A stretch of 7,907 bases of DNA, from contig NZHI01000013.1 in NCBI GenBank assembly GCA_002691345.1, forward strand, positions 5,932-13,838, given 5' to 3'. This document shows positions 1 to 6,828 of the stretch, piece after piece. Under the pieces are notes generated by a model. It was given only the letters and a program-made list of their open reading frames with translations, searched no databases and had not been told where the DNA came from. Within the stretch, counting starts at the first letter, position 1. Each line of letters begins with the position of its first letter. The stretch is from Synechococcus sp. MED650 (lineage in GTDB: Bacteria; Cyanobacteriota; Cyanobacteriia; PCC-6307; Cyanobiaceae). Position numbers and translations under genes: made by a program.

Positions 1-519
1 CATACCTACAGCCATCTCTATGGCCTGCCGGCCACCGGGCTGCGCTTCTTCACCGTTTATGGCCCCTGGGGCCGCCCGGATATGGCACCGATGTTATTTG
101 CCAGAGCCATTTTGGCGGGTGAGCCAATCAAGGTGTTCAACCATGGCCGTATGCAGCGGGATTTCACTTACATCGACGACATCGTGGAAGGAGTGCTGCG
201 CTGCTGCGATAAACCAGCGACCGCCAATCCAGAGTTTGATCCGCTTCAACCGGATCCCGCCACGGCGGCGGCACCGCATCGGGTGTTCAACATCGGTAAC
301 AGCCAACCCACTGAGCTGCTTCGCTTCATTCAAGTGATGGAAGATGCGCTTGGCCGTGAGGCGGTGAAGAATTTTCAGCCGATGCAGCCCGGCGATGTGG
401 TGGCAACGGCTGCTGATACCTCTGCACTGGAGGCTTGGGTTGGATTCAAACCATCCACGCCGATCGAAACGGGCGTCGAGCGATTTGCTCAGTGGTATCG
501 GAGTTACTTCGCGGTCTAA
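1..519 (+). CDS. NAD-dependent nucleotide-sugar epimerase, C-terminal part (UDP-glucuronate 4-epimerase type; 5' end outside window)
   Basis: This is the C-terminal 172 residues of an extended short-chain dehydrogenase/reductase that epimerises a nucleotide sugar, probably UDP-glucuronate to UDP-galacturonate, for surface polysaccharide or LPS. The frame is open from base 1 to the TAA at 517-519. The segment TGLRFFTVYGPWGRPDM, then KVFNHG and RDFTYIDDIVEGV, and later HRVFNIGNSQP are hallmark substrate-side motifs of the CapI/LpsL-like epimerases. The Rossmann NAD-binding half and the catalytic Tyr-X3-Lys should lie just upstream and are not visible. The end fits the family: a WVGFKPSTPIETGV segment followed by a short FAQWYRSYF tail. 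It is convergent with psbJ and separated from it by a hairpin terminator. The epimerase family is certain. The exact sugar substrate is an inference from overall resemblance; other 4-epimerases of the family remain possible. Confidence 0.93.
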   Translation, partial: HTYSHLYGLPATGLRFFTVYGPWGRPDMAPMLFARAILAGEPIKVFNHGRMQRDFTYIDDIVEGVLRCCDKPATANPEFDPLQPDPATAAAPHRVFNIGNSQPTELLRFIQVMEDALGREAVKNFQPMQPGDVVATAADTSALEAWVGFKPSTPIETGVERFAQWYRSYFAV

Positions 520-539
520 ATCGGGTGTGGATTTGCATT

Positions 540-568
540 AAAAAACCGGCCTGGGAGCCGGTTTTTTT
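540..568. terminator. Bidirectional intrinsic terminator between the epimerase gene and psbJ
   Basis: A perfect 6-bp stem (ACCGGC at 545-550 with GCCGGT at 557-562) encloses a six-base loop. It is flanked by six A residues on the left (540-545) and seven T residues on the right (562-568), with the innermost A and T also forming the first stem pair. Read on the plus strand it gives a hairpin plus U-run for the epimerase. Read on the minus strand it does the same for the psbEFLJ transcript, about 20 bases after the psbJ stop. Confidence 0.9.
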
Positions 569-588
569 GATGCAAACAAACGATTTGA

Positions 589-789
589 TCAGGCGGAACC
601 AACGCCGGTGTAAGAGCCGTAGAAGAACAGGCCCACAACGAAGAGAACAGCCATGCCACCCGCAGTGGCAACCAGCCACAAAGGCAAAACGCCTTCTGTC
701 CAGCGGGAACGCCAGGGCACTGCTGGGCGACCGTCGGGGAGACGATCAGGAATCCGACCATCGGGGAAGGGAGACTTCTTGCCGCTCAT
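589..789 (-). CDS. psbJ: Photosystem II reaction centre protein J, long N-terminal form
   Basis: PsbJ is a single-helix subunit of photosystem II, located near cytochrome b559, that affects electron flow at the QA/QB side and assembly of the complex. The protein is 66 residues. The C-terminal half (about 33-66) has the diagnostic PLWLVA start of the membrane helix, then [12 protein letters not shown]. The usual cyanobacterial/plastid PsbJ is about 40 residues, so roughly 27 residues are extra at the N-terminus: a hydrophilic, proline-, arginine- and aspartate-rich stretch containing PDGR twice (residues 9-12 and 18-21). I recall this extension from marine picocyanobacteria. The ATG start is supported by a GAGG ribosome-binding site (minus strand, bases 798-801) that overlaps the psbL stop. 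It is the last gene of psbEFLJ, 10 bases after psbL. Confidence 0.96.
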   Translation of the reverse strand: MSGKKSPFPDGRIPDRLPDGRPAVPWRSRWTEGVLPLWLVATAGGMAVLFVVGLFFYGSYTGVGSA

Positions 790-799
790 TGATCGAACC

Positions 800-919
800 T
801 CAGTTGAAGAAGTAGCTGGACATCAACACGCCGGTGACGAAGACGAACAGCAGGCCCAGGTAGAGGCTTGTGCGATTCAGTTCAACCGGGAGGTTGTTGG
901 GGTTGGGATTGCGTTCCAT
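800..919 (-). CDS. psbL: Photosystem II reaction centre protein L
   Basis: PsbL is a 39-residue single-span thylakoid protein at the photosystem II monomer-monomer interface, needed for stable QA function and dimer stability. Translation of the minus strand gives [20 protein letters not shown] followed by a hydrophobic helix and the terminal SSYFFN, which is almost the textbook PsbL sequence and full length. The ATG lies 8 bases after the psbF TGA. No good Shine-Dalgarno sequence precedes it, so translation may depend on coupling to psbF. Identification is secure from sequence and from position as the third gene of the conserved psbEFLJ operon. Confidence 0.98.
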   Translation of the reverse strand: MERNPNPNNLPVELNRTSLYLGLLFVFVTGVLMSSYFFN

Positions 920-927
920 CGTGTTGA

Positions 928-1065
928 TCAGCGGCGGATGAACTGCATGGCGGCAAGTGCGCCAAGGAAGAACACCGTCGGGATACCGAGGGTGTGAAGG
1001 GCGAGCCAGCGCACCGTGAAAATCGGGTAATTACGCGGCGTCGTTGAAACAGGAGCCTGGGTCAT
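928..1065 (-). CDS. psbF: Cytochrome b559 beta subunit
   Basis: PsbF is the beta chain of cytochrome b559. It pairs with PsbE to hold one haem on the stromal side of photosystem II and is essential for assembling the reaction centre. The 45-residue product reads [20 protein letters not shown], then [19 protein letters not shown] and a terminal MQFIRR. His24, in the RWLALHTL segment, is the expected axial haem ligand. The transmembrane helix covers about residues 19-41. The start ATG lies only 3 bases after the psbE TAA, so the two subunits are probably translated in a coupled way and in equal amounts. No clear ribosome-binding site is seen. Confidence 0.98.
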   Translation of the reverse strand: MTQAPVSTTPRNYPIFTVRWLALHTLGIPTVFFLGALAAMQFIRR

Positions 1066-1068
1066 GGT

Positions 1069-1317
1069 TTATTTCAGGCGAACATCGAGTTGTGATTTGC
1101 CCTCGTAGCGCTGGCTAACGACAGGAGCTTTGCTCTCGGTTGCCTGGAAGTAGGCATCGGGGCGAGGGGTTCCGAATGCGTCGTAGGCCAGGCCGGTGGA
1201 CACAAACAGGAAGCCGGCCAAGAAGATGGACGGCAGTGTGACGGCGTGAATCACCCAGTAGCGGATGCTGGTGATGATTTCGAAGAACGGACGTTCTCCT
1301 GTTGAGCCGGCGGCCAT
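1069..1317 (-). CDS. psbE: Cytochrome b559 alpha subunit
   Basis: PsbE is the alpha chain of cytochrome b559, the first-assembling core of photosystem II together with PsbF and D2. The product is 82 residues, the normal family length. After the N-terminal [20 protein letters not shown] comes the membrane helix starting WVIHAVTLP. His24 there is the axial haem ligand paired with His24 of PsbF. The C-terminal lumenal part (PRPDAYFQ, then [12 protein letters not shown]) is typical. It is the first psb gene of the block, 71 bases downstream of ycf48 on the same strand. No Shine-Dalgarno sequence precedes the ATG, so initiation may rely on leader features. It is likely co-transcribed with psbF, psbL and psbJ. 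Confidence 0.98.
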   Translation of the reverse strand: MAAGSTGERPFFEIITSIRYWVIHAVTLPSIFLAGFLFVSTGLAYDAFGTPRPDAYFQATESKAPVVSQRYEGKSQLDVRLK

Positions 1318-1388
1318 GGCGTTGGGCGTATCAGGACAATGATCTTAGGAGGTAGCTCCGAGGAGCTGAGGCAAGAAAGGTGTTGCAG
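1318..1388 (-). promoter_or_regulatory. psbE leader / ycf48-psbE spacer with a small hairpin
   Basis: This 71-base gap is the largest within the rubA-ycf48-psbEFLJ block. It holds a near-perfect inverted repeat, AGCTC-CGAG-GAGCT, at 1354-1367, with no T-run after it on the minus strand. A weak -10-like TAAGAT (minus strand, 1347-1342) lies just downstream, but I see no -35 at standard spacing. The region could carry a separate psbE promoter or be an RNA processing or stabilising element. That is inference; the hairpin itself is seen. Confidence 0.35.
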
Positions 1389-2402
1389 TTACACAGCGTT
1401 GCCGACCCAGCGCAGCAGATTGCCACGCTCGCCCAGCACAAAGGCGTGGTCACCTTTGAAAATCAGGCGTGTGAAGTTGCTGGGTTGACGATCGCCGACT
1501 GGATCGTTCTCCCAGCTCTCCCCGCCATCGCGGCTCACCAGCAGGGTTCCGTTGCCGCCTGCGGCCCAGATCCCTCCTTCGGTGTCCCAAGCCATGTCCA
1601 TGTAGCCATAGCCGTTGGTGATGGGGATGATCGCTTTGCTCCAGCTGTCGATATCGCCAGGCTCATCGTTGAGACGAATTTGTGCACCTCGGGCCACCAT
1701 CCAGAGATTTCCATCGGGCTGGTACCCGATGCTCTGCAGCCGCTGACTGCTCACGCGCTGGTGCACCTGCCAGACATCGTCTCCCGGTTGCCAGGTGGCA
1801 AAGAAGTTGCCCAGGCCGCTCACGCTCACGTAGCTGCCGTCGGCACCTCGGCGGAGATCGCGCACGGCTCCTGCTGCATCAGTCACCTTGGCGTCCCAAC
1901 TGGCGCCATCGTTGTGGGTCTCGTATACAGCGCCAACATTGGTGGCGAGCTCCGCTGAATGACGCCCCTGCGCCGTGATCAGGTATGGCTCACCCGGAAG
2001 TTTGGTGTCGAGGAACAGGCGAGTCCAGTTCTGGCCAGCGTCATCGCTGTGCATTAAGAGTCCCGGCTGACCGGCGATCCAACCCTCGTCGCCGTCGAAA
2101 TCAATGCTGATCAGGCGAAAGTTCTCCTCCTCCGGCAAGGCAAGGCTTCGCTCACTCCAGTGAGCGCCGCCATCATTGGTCTCCTGGATCATTCGATTGC
2201 TGCCGACCAAGAATCCGTGGTCTTGATCGGTGAAGGCCACGTCCAGAGGATTGGCCAGAGTGTCGAGGTCGATGGCCTGCCACGGACTGGTGGCTGCTGT
2301 TGGAACGCGAGTGGTGACGCAACCACTGAGGCTGACGCCCAGCACGATGACCAGCAGCCAATTGGCAGCTGCTTTGAAGGTGGACTTAAGAAAACGTGTC
2401 AT
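1389..2402 (-). CDS. ycf48: Photosystem II assembly factor Ycf48 (Hcf136 homologue), lipoprotein
   Basis: Ycf48 is a lumenal beta-propeller that binds precursor D1 and early D1-D2 reaction-centre complexes during photosystem II assembly and repair. From the ATG at 2402 it is 337 residues. An in-frame TTG two codons upstream is possible, but the ATG is preferred. The N-terminus has a basic start, a hydrophobic stretch (about 12-25) and a lipobox LSGC with Cys28, so it should be lipidated after export. The rest shows propeller repeats with Asp-box-like motifs: NDGGAHW (76-82), DDAGQNW (120-126), NDGASW (164-169) and RDGGESW (291-297). An arginine cluster around RDLRR (181-185) may belong to the conserved Arg patch known from the family; that assignment is inference. 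It starts 10 bases after the rubA stop and lies upstream of psbEFLJ, the conserved cyanobacterial order. Confidence 0.96.
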   Translation of the reverse strand: MTRFLKSTFKAAANWLLVIVLGVSLSGCVTTRVPTAATSPWQAIDLDTLANPLDVAFTDQDHGFLVGSNRMIQETNDGGAHWSERSLALPEEENFRLISIDFDGDEGWIAGQPGLLMHSDDAGQNWTRLFLDTKLPGEPYLITAQGRHSAELATNVGAVYETHNDGASWDAKVTDAAGAVRDLRRGADGSYVSVSGLGNFFATWQPGDDVWQVHQRVSSQRLQSIGYQPDGNLWMVARGAQIRLNDEPGDIDSWSKAIIPITNGYGYMDMAWDTEGGIWAAGGNGTLLVSRDGGESWENDPVGDRQPSNFTRLIFKGDHAFVLGERGNLLRWVGNAV

Positions 2403-2412
2403 AGCCAACCGA

Positions 2413-2811
2413 TCAGCGGAGGGAGTACAGAGACAGGAAGAAGGCGAAGGCCAGGGCGAGGCCGCCGAAGATCAGAACGTTTTTTTGGCCGGGTGTCATC
2501 CGGTTGACGCCCAAACCAAAATTCAGATTCTCTTCGAAGCCACTGGCCTTGGTGCGAGGGCCAATGTCTCGGAATGCTGCCACCTTGCTGCGGCATACCG
2601 GGCAGCGAAAGCTGAGGGGATCGAGATCCTCAAACGCTGTACCGGCTTCGATACCAACTTTTTTGACGCCCTCCTCAGGGTCGTAAACGTATCCGCAACT
2701 GCGGCATTCGAAGCGGTGGGTCCTGGGGTCGCTCTCAGGAGCGGTTTCGACCGGAGCCTCGACCATGTCGCTGGTCTGGGCCGATTCGACGGACTGCTGT
2801 TCGTCGCTCAC
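2413..2811 (-). CDS. rubA: Membrane-anchored rubredoxin (RubA), photosystem assembly factor
   Basis: RubA is a one-iron rubredoxin tethered to thylakoids. In cyanobacteria, algae and plants the family is needed for photosystem assembly, especially photosystem II. The 132-residue product has an acidic, Glu/Ser-rich N-terminal extension (about 1-30). The rubredoxin domain follows, with Cys36-x2-Cys39 in ECRSCGYVYDPEEG and Cys70-x2-Cys73 in FRCPVCRSK, all four iron ligands present. A linker leads to one C-terminal transmembrane helix (about 112-130, LIFGGLALAFAFFLSLYS). The start codon is GTG at 2811. No upstream ATG, GTG or TTG in this frame was available before a stop. It is the first gene of the minus-strand block and is divergent from ndhC. 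Family identity and context agree; the iron-binding role is from established knowledge of rubredoxins. Confidence 0.96.
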   Translation of the reverse strand: MSDEQQSVESAQTSDMVEAPVETAPESDPRTHRFECRSCGYVYDPEEGVKKVGIEAGTAFEDLDPLSFRCPVCRSKVAAFRDIGPRTKASGFEENLNFGLGVNRMTPGQKNVLIFGGLALAFAFFLSLYSLR

Positions 2812-2894
2812 CGCTGCTTCGCTAGGCGCAGTGACTCTATCGGCGACAACTCCCAGCAGTGAATGCCAGACTGCGCTGGACTACGGGGACGTTC
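2812..2894. promoter_or_regulatory. Divergent promoter region between rubA and ndhC
   Basis: These 83 bases separate the GTG of rubA (minus) from the ATG of ndhC (plus), so both transcripts should start in or near them. On the minus strand there is a weak pair: TTCACT, 16 bases, then GATAGA, ending about 25 bases before rubA. On the plus strand I see no good sigma-70-type pair. A GGGG run just before the ndhC ATG can serve as its ribosome-binding site. Promoter function is inferred from gene orientation rather than from strong motifs. Confidence 0.45.
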
Positions 2895-3257
2895 ATGTTC
2901 GCCCTGCCCGGCTACGACGCCTTCCTGGGTTTTCTGCTGATTGCAGCAGCAGTCCCGGTTTTGGCATTGGTCACCAACAAATTGTTGGCCCCCAGGAGTC
3001 GCGCTGGAGAGCGTCAGCTCACCTATGAATCCGGGATGGAGCCCATCGGCGGGGCCTGGATTCAATTCAATATCCGCTATTACATGTTTGCGCTCGTCTT
3101 CGTCATCTTCGATGTCGAAACGGTGTTCTTGTACCCCTGGGCTGTTGCTTTCAGCCGTCTTGGCTTGTTGGCATTTATTGAAGCCCTGATCTTCATTGCA
3201 ATCCTGTTGGTGGCCCTCGCTTACGCCTGGCGTAAGGGCGCCCTCGAGTGGAGCTGA
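2895..3257 (+). CDS. ndhC: NAD(P)H-quinone oxidoreductase (NDH-1) subunit 3
   Basis: NdhC is a membrane subunit of the cyanobacterial NDH-1 complex, which passes electrons from ferredoxin to plastoquinone while pumping protons in respiration and cyclic flow. It corresponds to NuoA/ND3. I start it at the ATG at 2895, giving 120 residues ([13 protein letters not shown]...), the normal length, with a GGGG ribosome-binding site about 8 bases upstream. A GTG at 2859 would add 12 residues without family support. Three transmembrane helices are seen (about 8-31, 60-82, 90-112). The conserved loop [12 protein letters not shown] (44-55) and the FDVE motif (72-75) followed by FLYPWA are diagnostic. It is first of ndhC-ndhK-ndhJ; the ndhK ATG follows 3 bases after its stop. 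Confidence 0.97.
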   Translation: MFALPGYDAFLGFLLIAAAVPVLALVTNKLLAPRSRAGERQLTYESGMEPIGGAWIQFNIRYYMFALVFVIFDVETVFLYPWAVAFSRLGLLAFIEALIFIAILLVALAYAWRKGALEWS

Positions 3258-3260
3258 GTC

Positions 3261-4001
3261 ATGTCTGACACCCCAACCCCATCGATCTCTGCTGTACGCG
3301 ACCTGCGTGAGGCCACCTGTGGCCCTGTGGGTGCACCAGCCGTGACCAGTGATCTGAGTGAGAACGTCATCCTCACCAGCCTGGATGATTTGCACAACTG
3401 GGCTCGCCTCAGCAGCCTTTGGCCTCTCCTCTATGGAACGGCCTGCTGCTTCATCGAATTCGCAGCGCTGATCGGCTCCCGTTTTGATTTCGACCGTTTC
3501 GGTTTGGTGCCCCGCAGTTCACCGCGACAAGCCGATCTCCTGATCGTCGCCGGCACGGTGACGATGAAGATGGCTCCAGCTCTTGTGAGGCTCTATGAGC
3601 AGATGCCGGAGCCGAAATACGTGATCGCGATGGGGGCGTGCACGATCACCGGAGGGATGTTCAGCGCCGATTCCACCACTGCCGTGCGTGGGGTGGACAA
3701 ATTGATCCCGGTTGACCTTTACCTGCCTGGATGTCCGCCGCGTCCGGAGGCCATTTTTGATGCTGTGATCAAACTGCGCAAAAAGGTGGGTGATGAATCC
3801 TTGGCTGAGCGTCGCAAGCACCAGCAGACCCACCGCTACATCACGGTGTCTCACCAGATGAAACGGGTGGAACCGGCCGTTACGGGTGCCTACCTGCGCG
3901 CTGAAACCCAAAAGGCAGCCTTGGCAGCTGCTCCCGCCGGCCAAACGCTGTCGACTGATGCTGCAGTGCTTACTCCAGCTGCTGAACCTGTTGAGTCATG
4001 A
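3261..4001 (+). CDS. ndhK: NDH-1 subunit K, N2 iron-sulfur cluster protein
   Basis: NdhK (NuoB/PSST family) carries the [4Fe-4S] cluster N2 next to the plastoquinone site in the hydrophilic arm of NDH-1. The 246-residue product has the four expected ligands: the adjacent pair Cys62-Cys63 in [14 protein letters not shown], Cys127 in [13 protein letters not shown] and Cys158 in [25 protein letters not shown] and [15 protein letters not shown] are further family motifs. About 35 residues at the N-terminus and 45 at the C-terminus flank the core; the C-terminal tail is rich in Ala, Thr and Pro and looks unstructured. A GGAG ribosome-binding site (3250-3253) sits 7 bases before the ATG, inside the end of ndhC. 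Its TGA overlaps the ndhJ ATG by 4 bases, indicating coupled translation. Confidence 0.98.
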   Translation: MSDTPTPSISAVRDLREATCGPVGAPAVTSDLSENVILTSLDDLHNWARLSSLWPLLYGTACCFIEFAALIGSRFDFDRFGLVPRSSPRQADLLIVAGTVTMKMAPALVRLYEQMPEPKYVIAMGACTITGGMFSADSTTAVRGVDKLIPVDLYLPGCPPRPEAIFDAVIKLRKKVGDESLAERRKHQQTHRYITVSHQMKRVEPAVTGAYLRAETQKAALAAAPAGQTLSTDAAVLTPAAEPVES

Positions 4002-4567
4002 GCGAAACACCTTCCCAGAAGCCCGTTGAAAGTGCTGATGAGAGCAGCGCCGTTGTTGCTCTGGAGCCCGGGCCCGTTGGCACCTGGCTGAATCAGCAGG
4101 GTTTTGAACACGAGGTTCTTGCCCCTGATCACCTGGGCGTTGAGCAGATCGGGGTGGAAGCAGCTGTGCTGCCGATGATTGCAGCAGCTCTCAAAAGCAA
4201 TGGCTTTGATTACCTCCAGTGCCAGGGCGGTTACGACGAAGGCCCTGGAGAACGCTTGGTGTGCTTCTACCACCTGCTGGCGATGGCTGAACAGGTGGAG
4301 GCCATGAGCTCAAATCCCGCAGCAACTGTGCGGGAGGTGCGGCTCAAGGTGTTCCTCAGCCGAGAAGGAACCCCCTCTCTTCCCTCGATCTACGGCTTAT
4401 TCCGGGGGGCGGATTGGCAGGAGCGTGAAACCTTCGATATGTACGGCATTCAGTTCGAAGGTCATCCCCATCCGAAGCGTCTTTTGATGCCTGAAGATTG
4501 GAAAGGCTGGCCGCTGCGGAAGGATTACGTCCAGCCTGATTTCTACGAAATGCAGGACGCTTACTGA
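3998..4567 (+). CDS. ndhJ: NDH-1 subunit J (NuoC / 30-kDa subunit family)
   Basis: NdhJ is a peripheral-arm subunit of NDH-1 that packs against NdhK and NdhH near the quinone-reduction site. The product is 189 residues. The family signature lies at about 140-151: [12 protein letters not shown], followed by [24 protein letters not shown] preceding [11 protein letters not shown] and [12 protein letters not shown] complete the C-terminal core. The first 25 or so residues are a low-complexity, acidic extension. The start overlaps the ndhK stop (ATGA, 3998-4001). The last 7 bases (4561-4567) are shared with the end of the convergent YvcK-like gene, and no terminator hairpin is visible beyond the stop. 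The identification is secure from sequence and operon position. Confidence 0.97.
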   Translation: MSETPSQKPVESADESSAVVALEPGPVGTWLNQQGFEHEVLAPDHLGVEQIGVEAAVLPMIAAALKSNGFDYLQCQGGYDEGPGERLVCFYHLLAMAEQVEAMSSNPAATVREVRLKVFLSREGTPSLPSIYGLFRGADWQERETFDMYGIQFEGHPHPKRLLMPEDWKGWPLRKDYVQPDFYEMQDAY

Positions 4568-5913
4568 TCGCGTTCTTTCCGGTGGGACCTGTAGAAACGC
4601 ATCACGGCTAAGGCCAAGCTTCGAGGATCGTGGCGGAGTGTCGCTGTTGGTCTGGCTCCCTGAAGGGGGGCCTGAGTGACGTCATAACCGTCGCGGCGGA
4701 GCCCCTCCGCATCACAGCGCACCGGCTCGGCACCGCGGGTTTGGTAGTGGCGAACCAACTCGGATTCGGGAAGATCGTTCTGGGCCAGAATGGCTTTGAA
4801 CAATCCTGGTTCGATGCCCAGGCTGGCCAGCTGGGCCTCGATAGCGCGGATATGCCCTCGCACATCGAGTCCGTCGGTTTCACCGGGCTGCGTCATCAAG
4901 TTGCAGATGTAGAGCCTTGGAGCCCTGCTGCGTTTGATGGCCGTCACGAGCTCCGGAACCAGAAGGTTGGGGAGCAGAGAGGTGTACAGGCTGCCTGGAC
5001 CGAGCACGATCAAATCGGCATTGGCGATGGCCTCGAGAGCTCGGGGCAAGGCAGGTGGACGCTCGGGGATGCATCCGAGTCTCACGATCGGGCTCGGGGC
5101 ATGACCGATGTTGCTTTCCCCTTCGATCCGCTGCCCATTCTCGAGTTCAGCCCAGAGCCGCACATCAACGTTGGTGGCGGGGACCACCTGGCCCTGAACA
5201 GCCAGCACTCTGCTGGAGGCGGTGATGGCAGTCTCGAGATTGCCGGTGATGGCAGTGAGGGCAGACAGGAACAAATTCCCGAAGCTGTGGCCTTCCAGGC
5301 CGCTGCCCGCCGAGAAGCGGTATTGAAACAATCTGGTGAGAAGGGGCTCCTCCGTTGAGAGGGCTGCCAGACAGTTGCGGATGTCCCCGGGGGGCAACAC
5401 CCCCAGTTCCCGTCTCAGCACACCACTGCTGCCGCCATCATCGGCCACGGTGACGATGGCGGTGATGTGGCTGCTGTAGCGCTTCAAGCCGCTCAGCAGG
5501 GTGGAGAGGCCGGTGCCGCCGCCGATGGCCACAATGTTGGGCCCGCGGTTGAGGCGGCTCTTGGCGCGCAGGGCATCCACCAGAACGGTGTCTTTATCGG
5601 GAGCCAGGGCCTGCTGGATTGATCCGAAGCTGCGGCTCTGGCCCCACAGCACCAGGCCAGTGCCGATGATCACCACCAGGGGGCCGGTGTATTCCCTGGG
5701 CAACACGGTGGTGATCGTTCCCAGCAGCCAGCTGAGGGTTTCCAGAATCCAGTAGATCGGCTTGAGGTCAGCCCACACAGCCGCCCCCAGTAGGGCCATC
5801 AGCAGGCCAAGCCCGGAGGTCAGTAGCCACCGCTTCACCACGAGCCCCGGCTGCAGCCAGCGCACCGCCCGTTGCGAGCGGGTCATCAGATCCCGGCGTC
5901 GTTGAGCCCGCAT
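4561..5913 (-). CDS. YvcK/CofD-like protein with N-terminal membrane helices (gluconeogenesis-factor family)
   Basis: This is a member of the YvcK/CofD-like superfamily. In Bacillus the soluble YvcK binds UDP-GlcNAc-type sugars and is needed on gluconeogenic carbon and for normal cell-wall synthesis; the cyanobacterial role is unknown to me. From the ATG at 5913 it has 450 residues. A TTG at 5955 would add 14, and a GTG sits one codon before the ATG. The basic N-terminus is followed by two hydrophobic segments (about 29-48 and 75-91). The nucleotide-binding domain then starts at [19 protein letters not shown] (GGGTG at 131-135), with [17 protein letters not shown] and [14 protein letters not shown] after it, plus [16 protein letters not shown] and [13 protein letters not shown] further on. 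All are classic YvcK motifs. The membrane anchor distinguishes it from soluble YvcK. It overlaps ndhJ tail to tail by 7 bases and is divergent from the ABC ATPase gene. Confidence 0.9.
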   Translation of the reverse strand: MRAQRRRDLMTRSQRAVRWLQPGLVVKRWLLTSGLGLLMALLGAAVWADLKPIYWILETLSWLLGTITTVLPREYTGPLVVIIGTGLVLWGQSRSFGSIQQALAPDKDTVLVDALRAKSRLNRGPNIVAIGGGTGLSTLLSGLKRYSSHITAIVTVADDGGSSGVLRRELGVLPPGDIRNCLAALSTEEPLLTRLFQYRFSAGSGLEGHSFGNLFLSALTAITGNLETAITASSRVLAVQGQVVPATNVDVRLWAELENGQRIEGESNIGHAPSPIVRLGCIPERPPALPRALEAIANADLIVLGPGSLYTSLLPNLLVPELVTAIKRSRAPRLYICNLMTQPGETDGLDVRGHIRAIEAQLASLGIEPGLFKAILAQNDLPESELVRHYQTRGAEPVRCDAEGLRRDGYDVTQAPLQGARPTATLRHDPRSLALAVMRFYRSHRKERDQ

Positions 5914-5974
5914 CACACGGGTCTGACGTCTGTTATGCGGGGTCCGTAGCGCCAAGGACTGGCCTATTCAGGCA

Positions 5975-6003
5975 TTGCACGAACTGTACGAAGCCCCTAC
6001 AAA
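5975..6003 (+). promoter_or_regulatory. Possible promoter for the ABC ATPase - MCE operon
   Basis: In the divergent gap before the ABC ATPase gene, TTGCAC (5975-5980) and TACAAA (5998-6003) are separated by exactly 17 bases. They match the sigma-70 consensus at about 3/6 and 4/6 positions. The spacing and place, about 22 bases before the start codon, are right, but the motif match is modest. Confidence 0.3.
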
Positions 6004-6025
6004 CGCGCCAGGATGAAGGTGTTTT

Positions 6026-6823
6026 TTGTCTCAGCCGGTGTCCCAGCCCCAGTCTGTGGTGGAGATGCGGGACCTCACCATGCAGTGGGGCAACCGACCG
6101 GTGCTGGATCGGGTCAACCTGACGATGCAACCCGGTGAACGTTTGGTTGTGGTGGGTCCCTCCGGAGCAGGCAAGTCAACGGTTCTGCGCTTGCTGGCGG
6201 GCTTGCAGCTGCCCACCAGCGGCTCGCTGCATTTATTCGGCACACCGCAGAGCTACCTGCGGCTGGATCAGATCGATCCTCCTGATGTGCGGCTGGTGTT
6301 TCAGAACCCAGCGCTGCTGGCGTCGTTGACCGTTGAAGAAAATGTCGGCTTCTTGCTGCGGGAGAAGGCTCAGCTCTCCAATACCGAGATTCGTGAGCGG
6401 GTGGATGCCTGTCTGGAGGCGGTGGGCTTGTATGACGTGGCCCATCTTTATCCCGGTGAGCTCAGCGGAGGGATGCAGAAGCGTGTGAGCTTTGCGCGGG
6501 CTCTGATCGATGATCCCGAGCGCGGTGATCAGGCGATGCCGCTGTTGCTGTACGACGAGCCCACGGCAGGGCTGGATCCAGTGGCCTGCACTCGGATCGA
6601 GGATTTGATTGTGAAAACAACCACCGTCGCGAAGGGATGTTCGGTGGTGGTGAGCCATGTGCGCAGCACGATCGAACGCTCAGCCGAGAGGGTGCTGATG
6701 CTTTACGGCGGGCAGTTCCAGTGGGAGGGGTCGGTGGATGACTTCCGCTGCACAGACAATCCTTATGTCGAACAGTTCAGGACAGGTAGCCTGCGCGGAC
6801 CCATGCAACCGGCGGAGCACTGA
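6026..6823 (+). CDS. ABC transporter ATP-binding protein, MlaF/TGD3-like (lipid transport)
   Basis: This is the ATPase subunit of an MCE-type ABC transporter that probably moves phospholipid or glycerolipid between envelope membranes, like bacterial Mla or the chloroplast TGD system. The 265-residue product has all ABC elements: Walker A GPSGAGKST (44-52), Q-loop Gln93 in VFQNP, signature LSGGM (146-150), Walker B LLLYDE (173-178, catalytic Glu178), D-loop GLDP and switch His211. The extra residues in DDPERGDQAMPLLLYDE, between the signature helix and Walker B, resemble the insert I know from cyanobacterial and plastid TGD3-like ATPases. The start is a TTG with GAAGG (6015-6019) 6 bases upstream; GTG codons at 6038 and 6056 are alternatives. 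The MCE gene follows 5 bases after its stop, which supports the lipid-transport role. Substrate and direction are inference. Confidence 0.92.
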   Translation: MSQPVSQPQSVVEMRDLTMQWGNRPVLDRVNLTMQPGERLVVVGPSGAGKSTVLRLLAGLQLPTSGSLHLFGTPQSYLRLDQIDPPDVRLVFQNPALLASLTVEENVGFLLREKAQLSNTEIRERVDACLEAVGLYDVAHLYPGELSGGMQKRVSFARALIDDPERGDQAMPLLLYDEPTAGLDPVACTRIEDLIVKTTTVAKGCSVVVSHVRSTIERSAERVLMLYGGQFQWEGSVDDFRCTDNPYVEQFRTGSLRGPMQPAEH

Positions 6824-6828
6824 GCACC

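Noticed and set aside
1380..1958. A 192-codon open frame on the plus strand antisense to ycf48
   Set aside because: It mirrors the codon structure of ycf48 in a GC-rich genome, shows no recognisable domain, and ycf48 on the opposite strand is certain.
2859..2894. N-terminal extension of NdhC from a GTG at 2859
   Set aside because: The 12 extra residues do not match the family; the ATG at 2895 gives the standard 120-residue NdhC and has a GGGG ribosome-binding site.
2808..3395. A 195-codon minus-strand frame covering ndhC and the start of ndhK
   Set aside because: It is antisense to two clear NDH-1 genes and its translation has low-complexity, non-protein-like composition. It would also cover the whole divergent promoter gap.
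4630..5358. A 242-codon open frame on the plus strand opposite the YvcK-like gene
   Set aside because: It is a shadow frame: the minus strand carries all the conserved YvcK motifs across the same bases.
5914..5955. Start of the YvcK-like gene at a TTG at 5955
   Set aside because: Possible, but it adds 14 basic residues without clear support, lacks a good ribosome-binding site and pushes into the short divergent promoter gap. The ATG at 5913 is preferred with moderate certainty.
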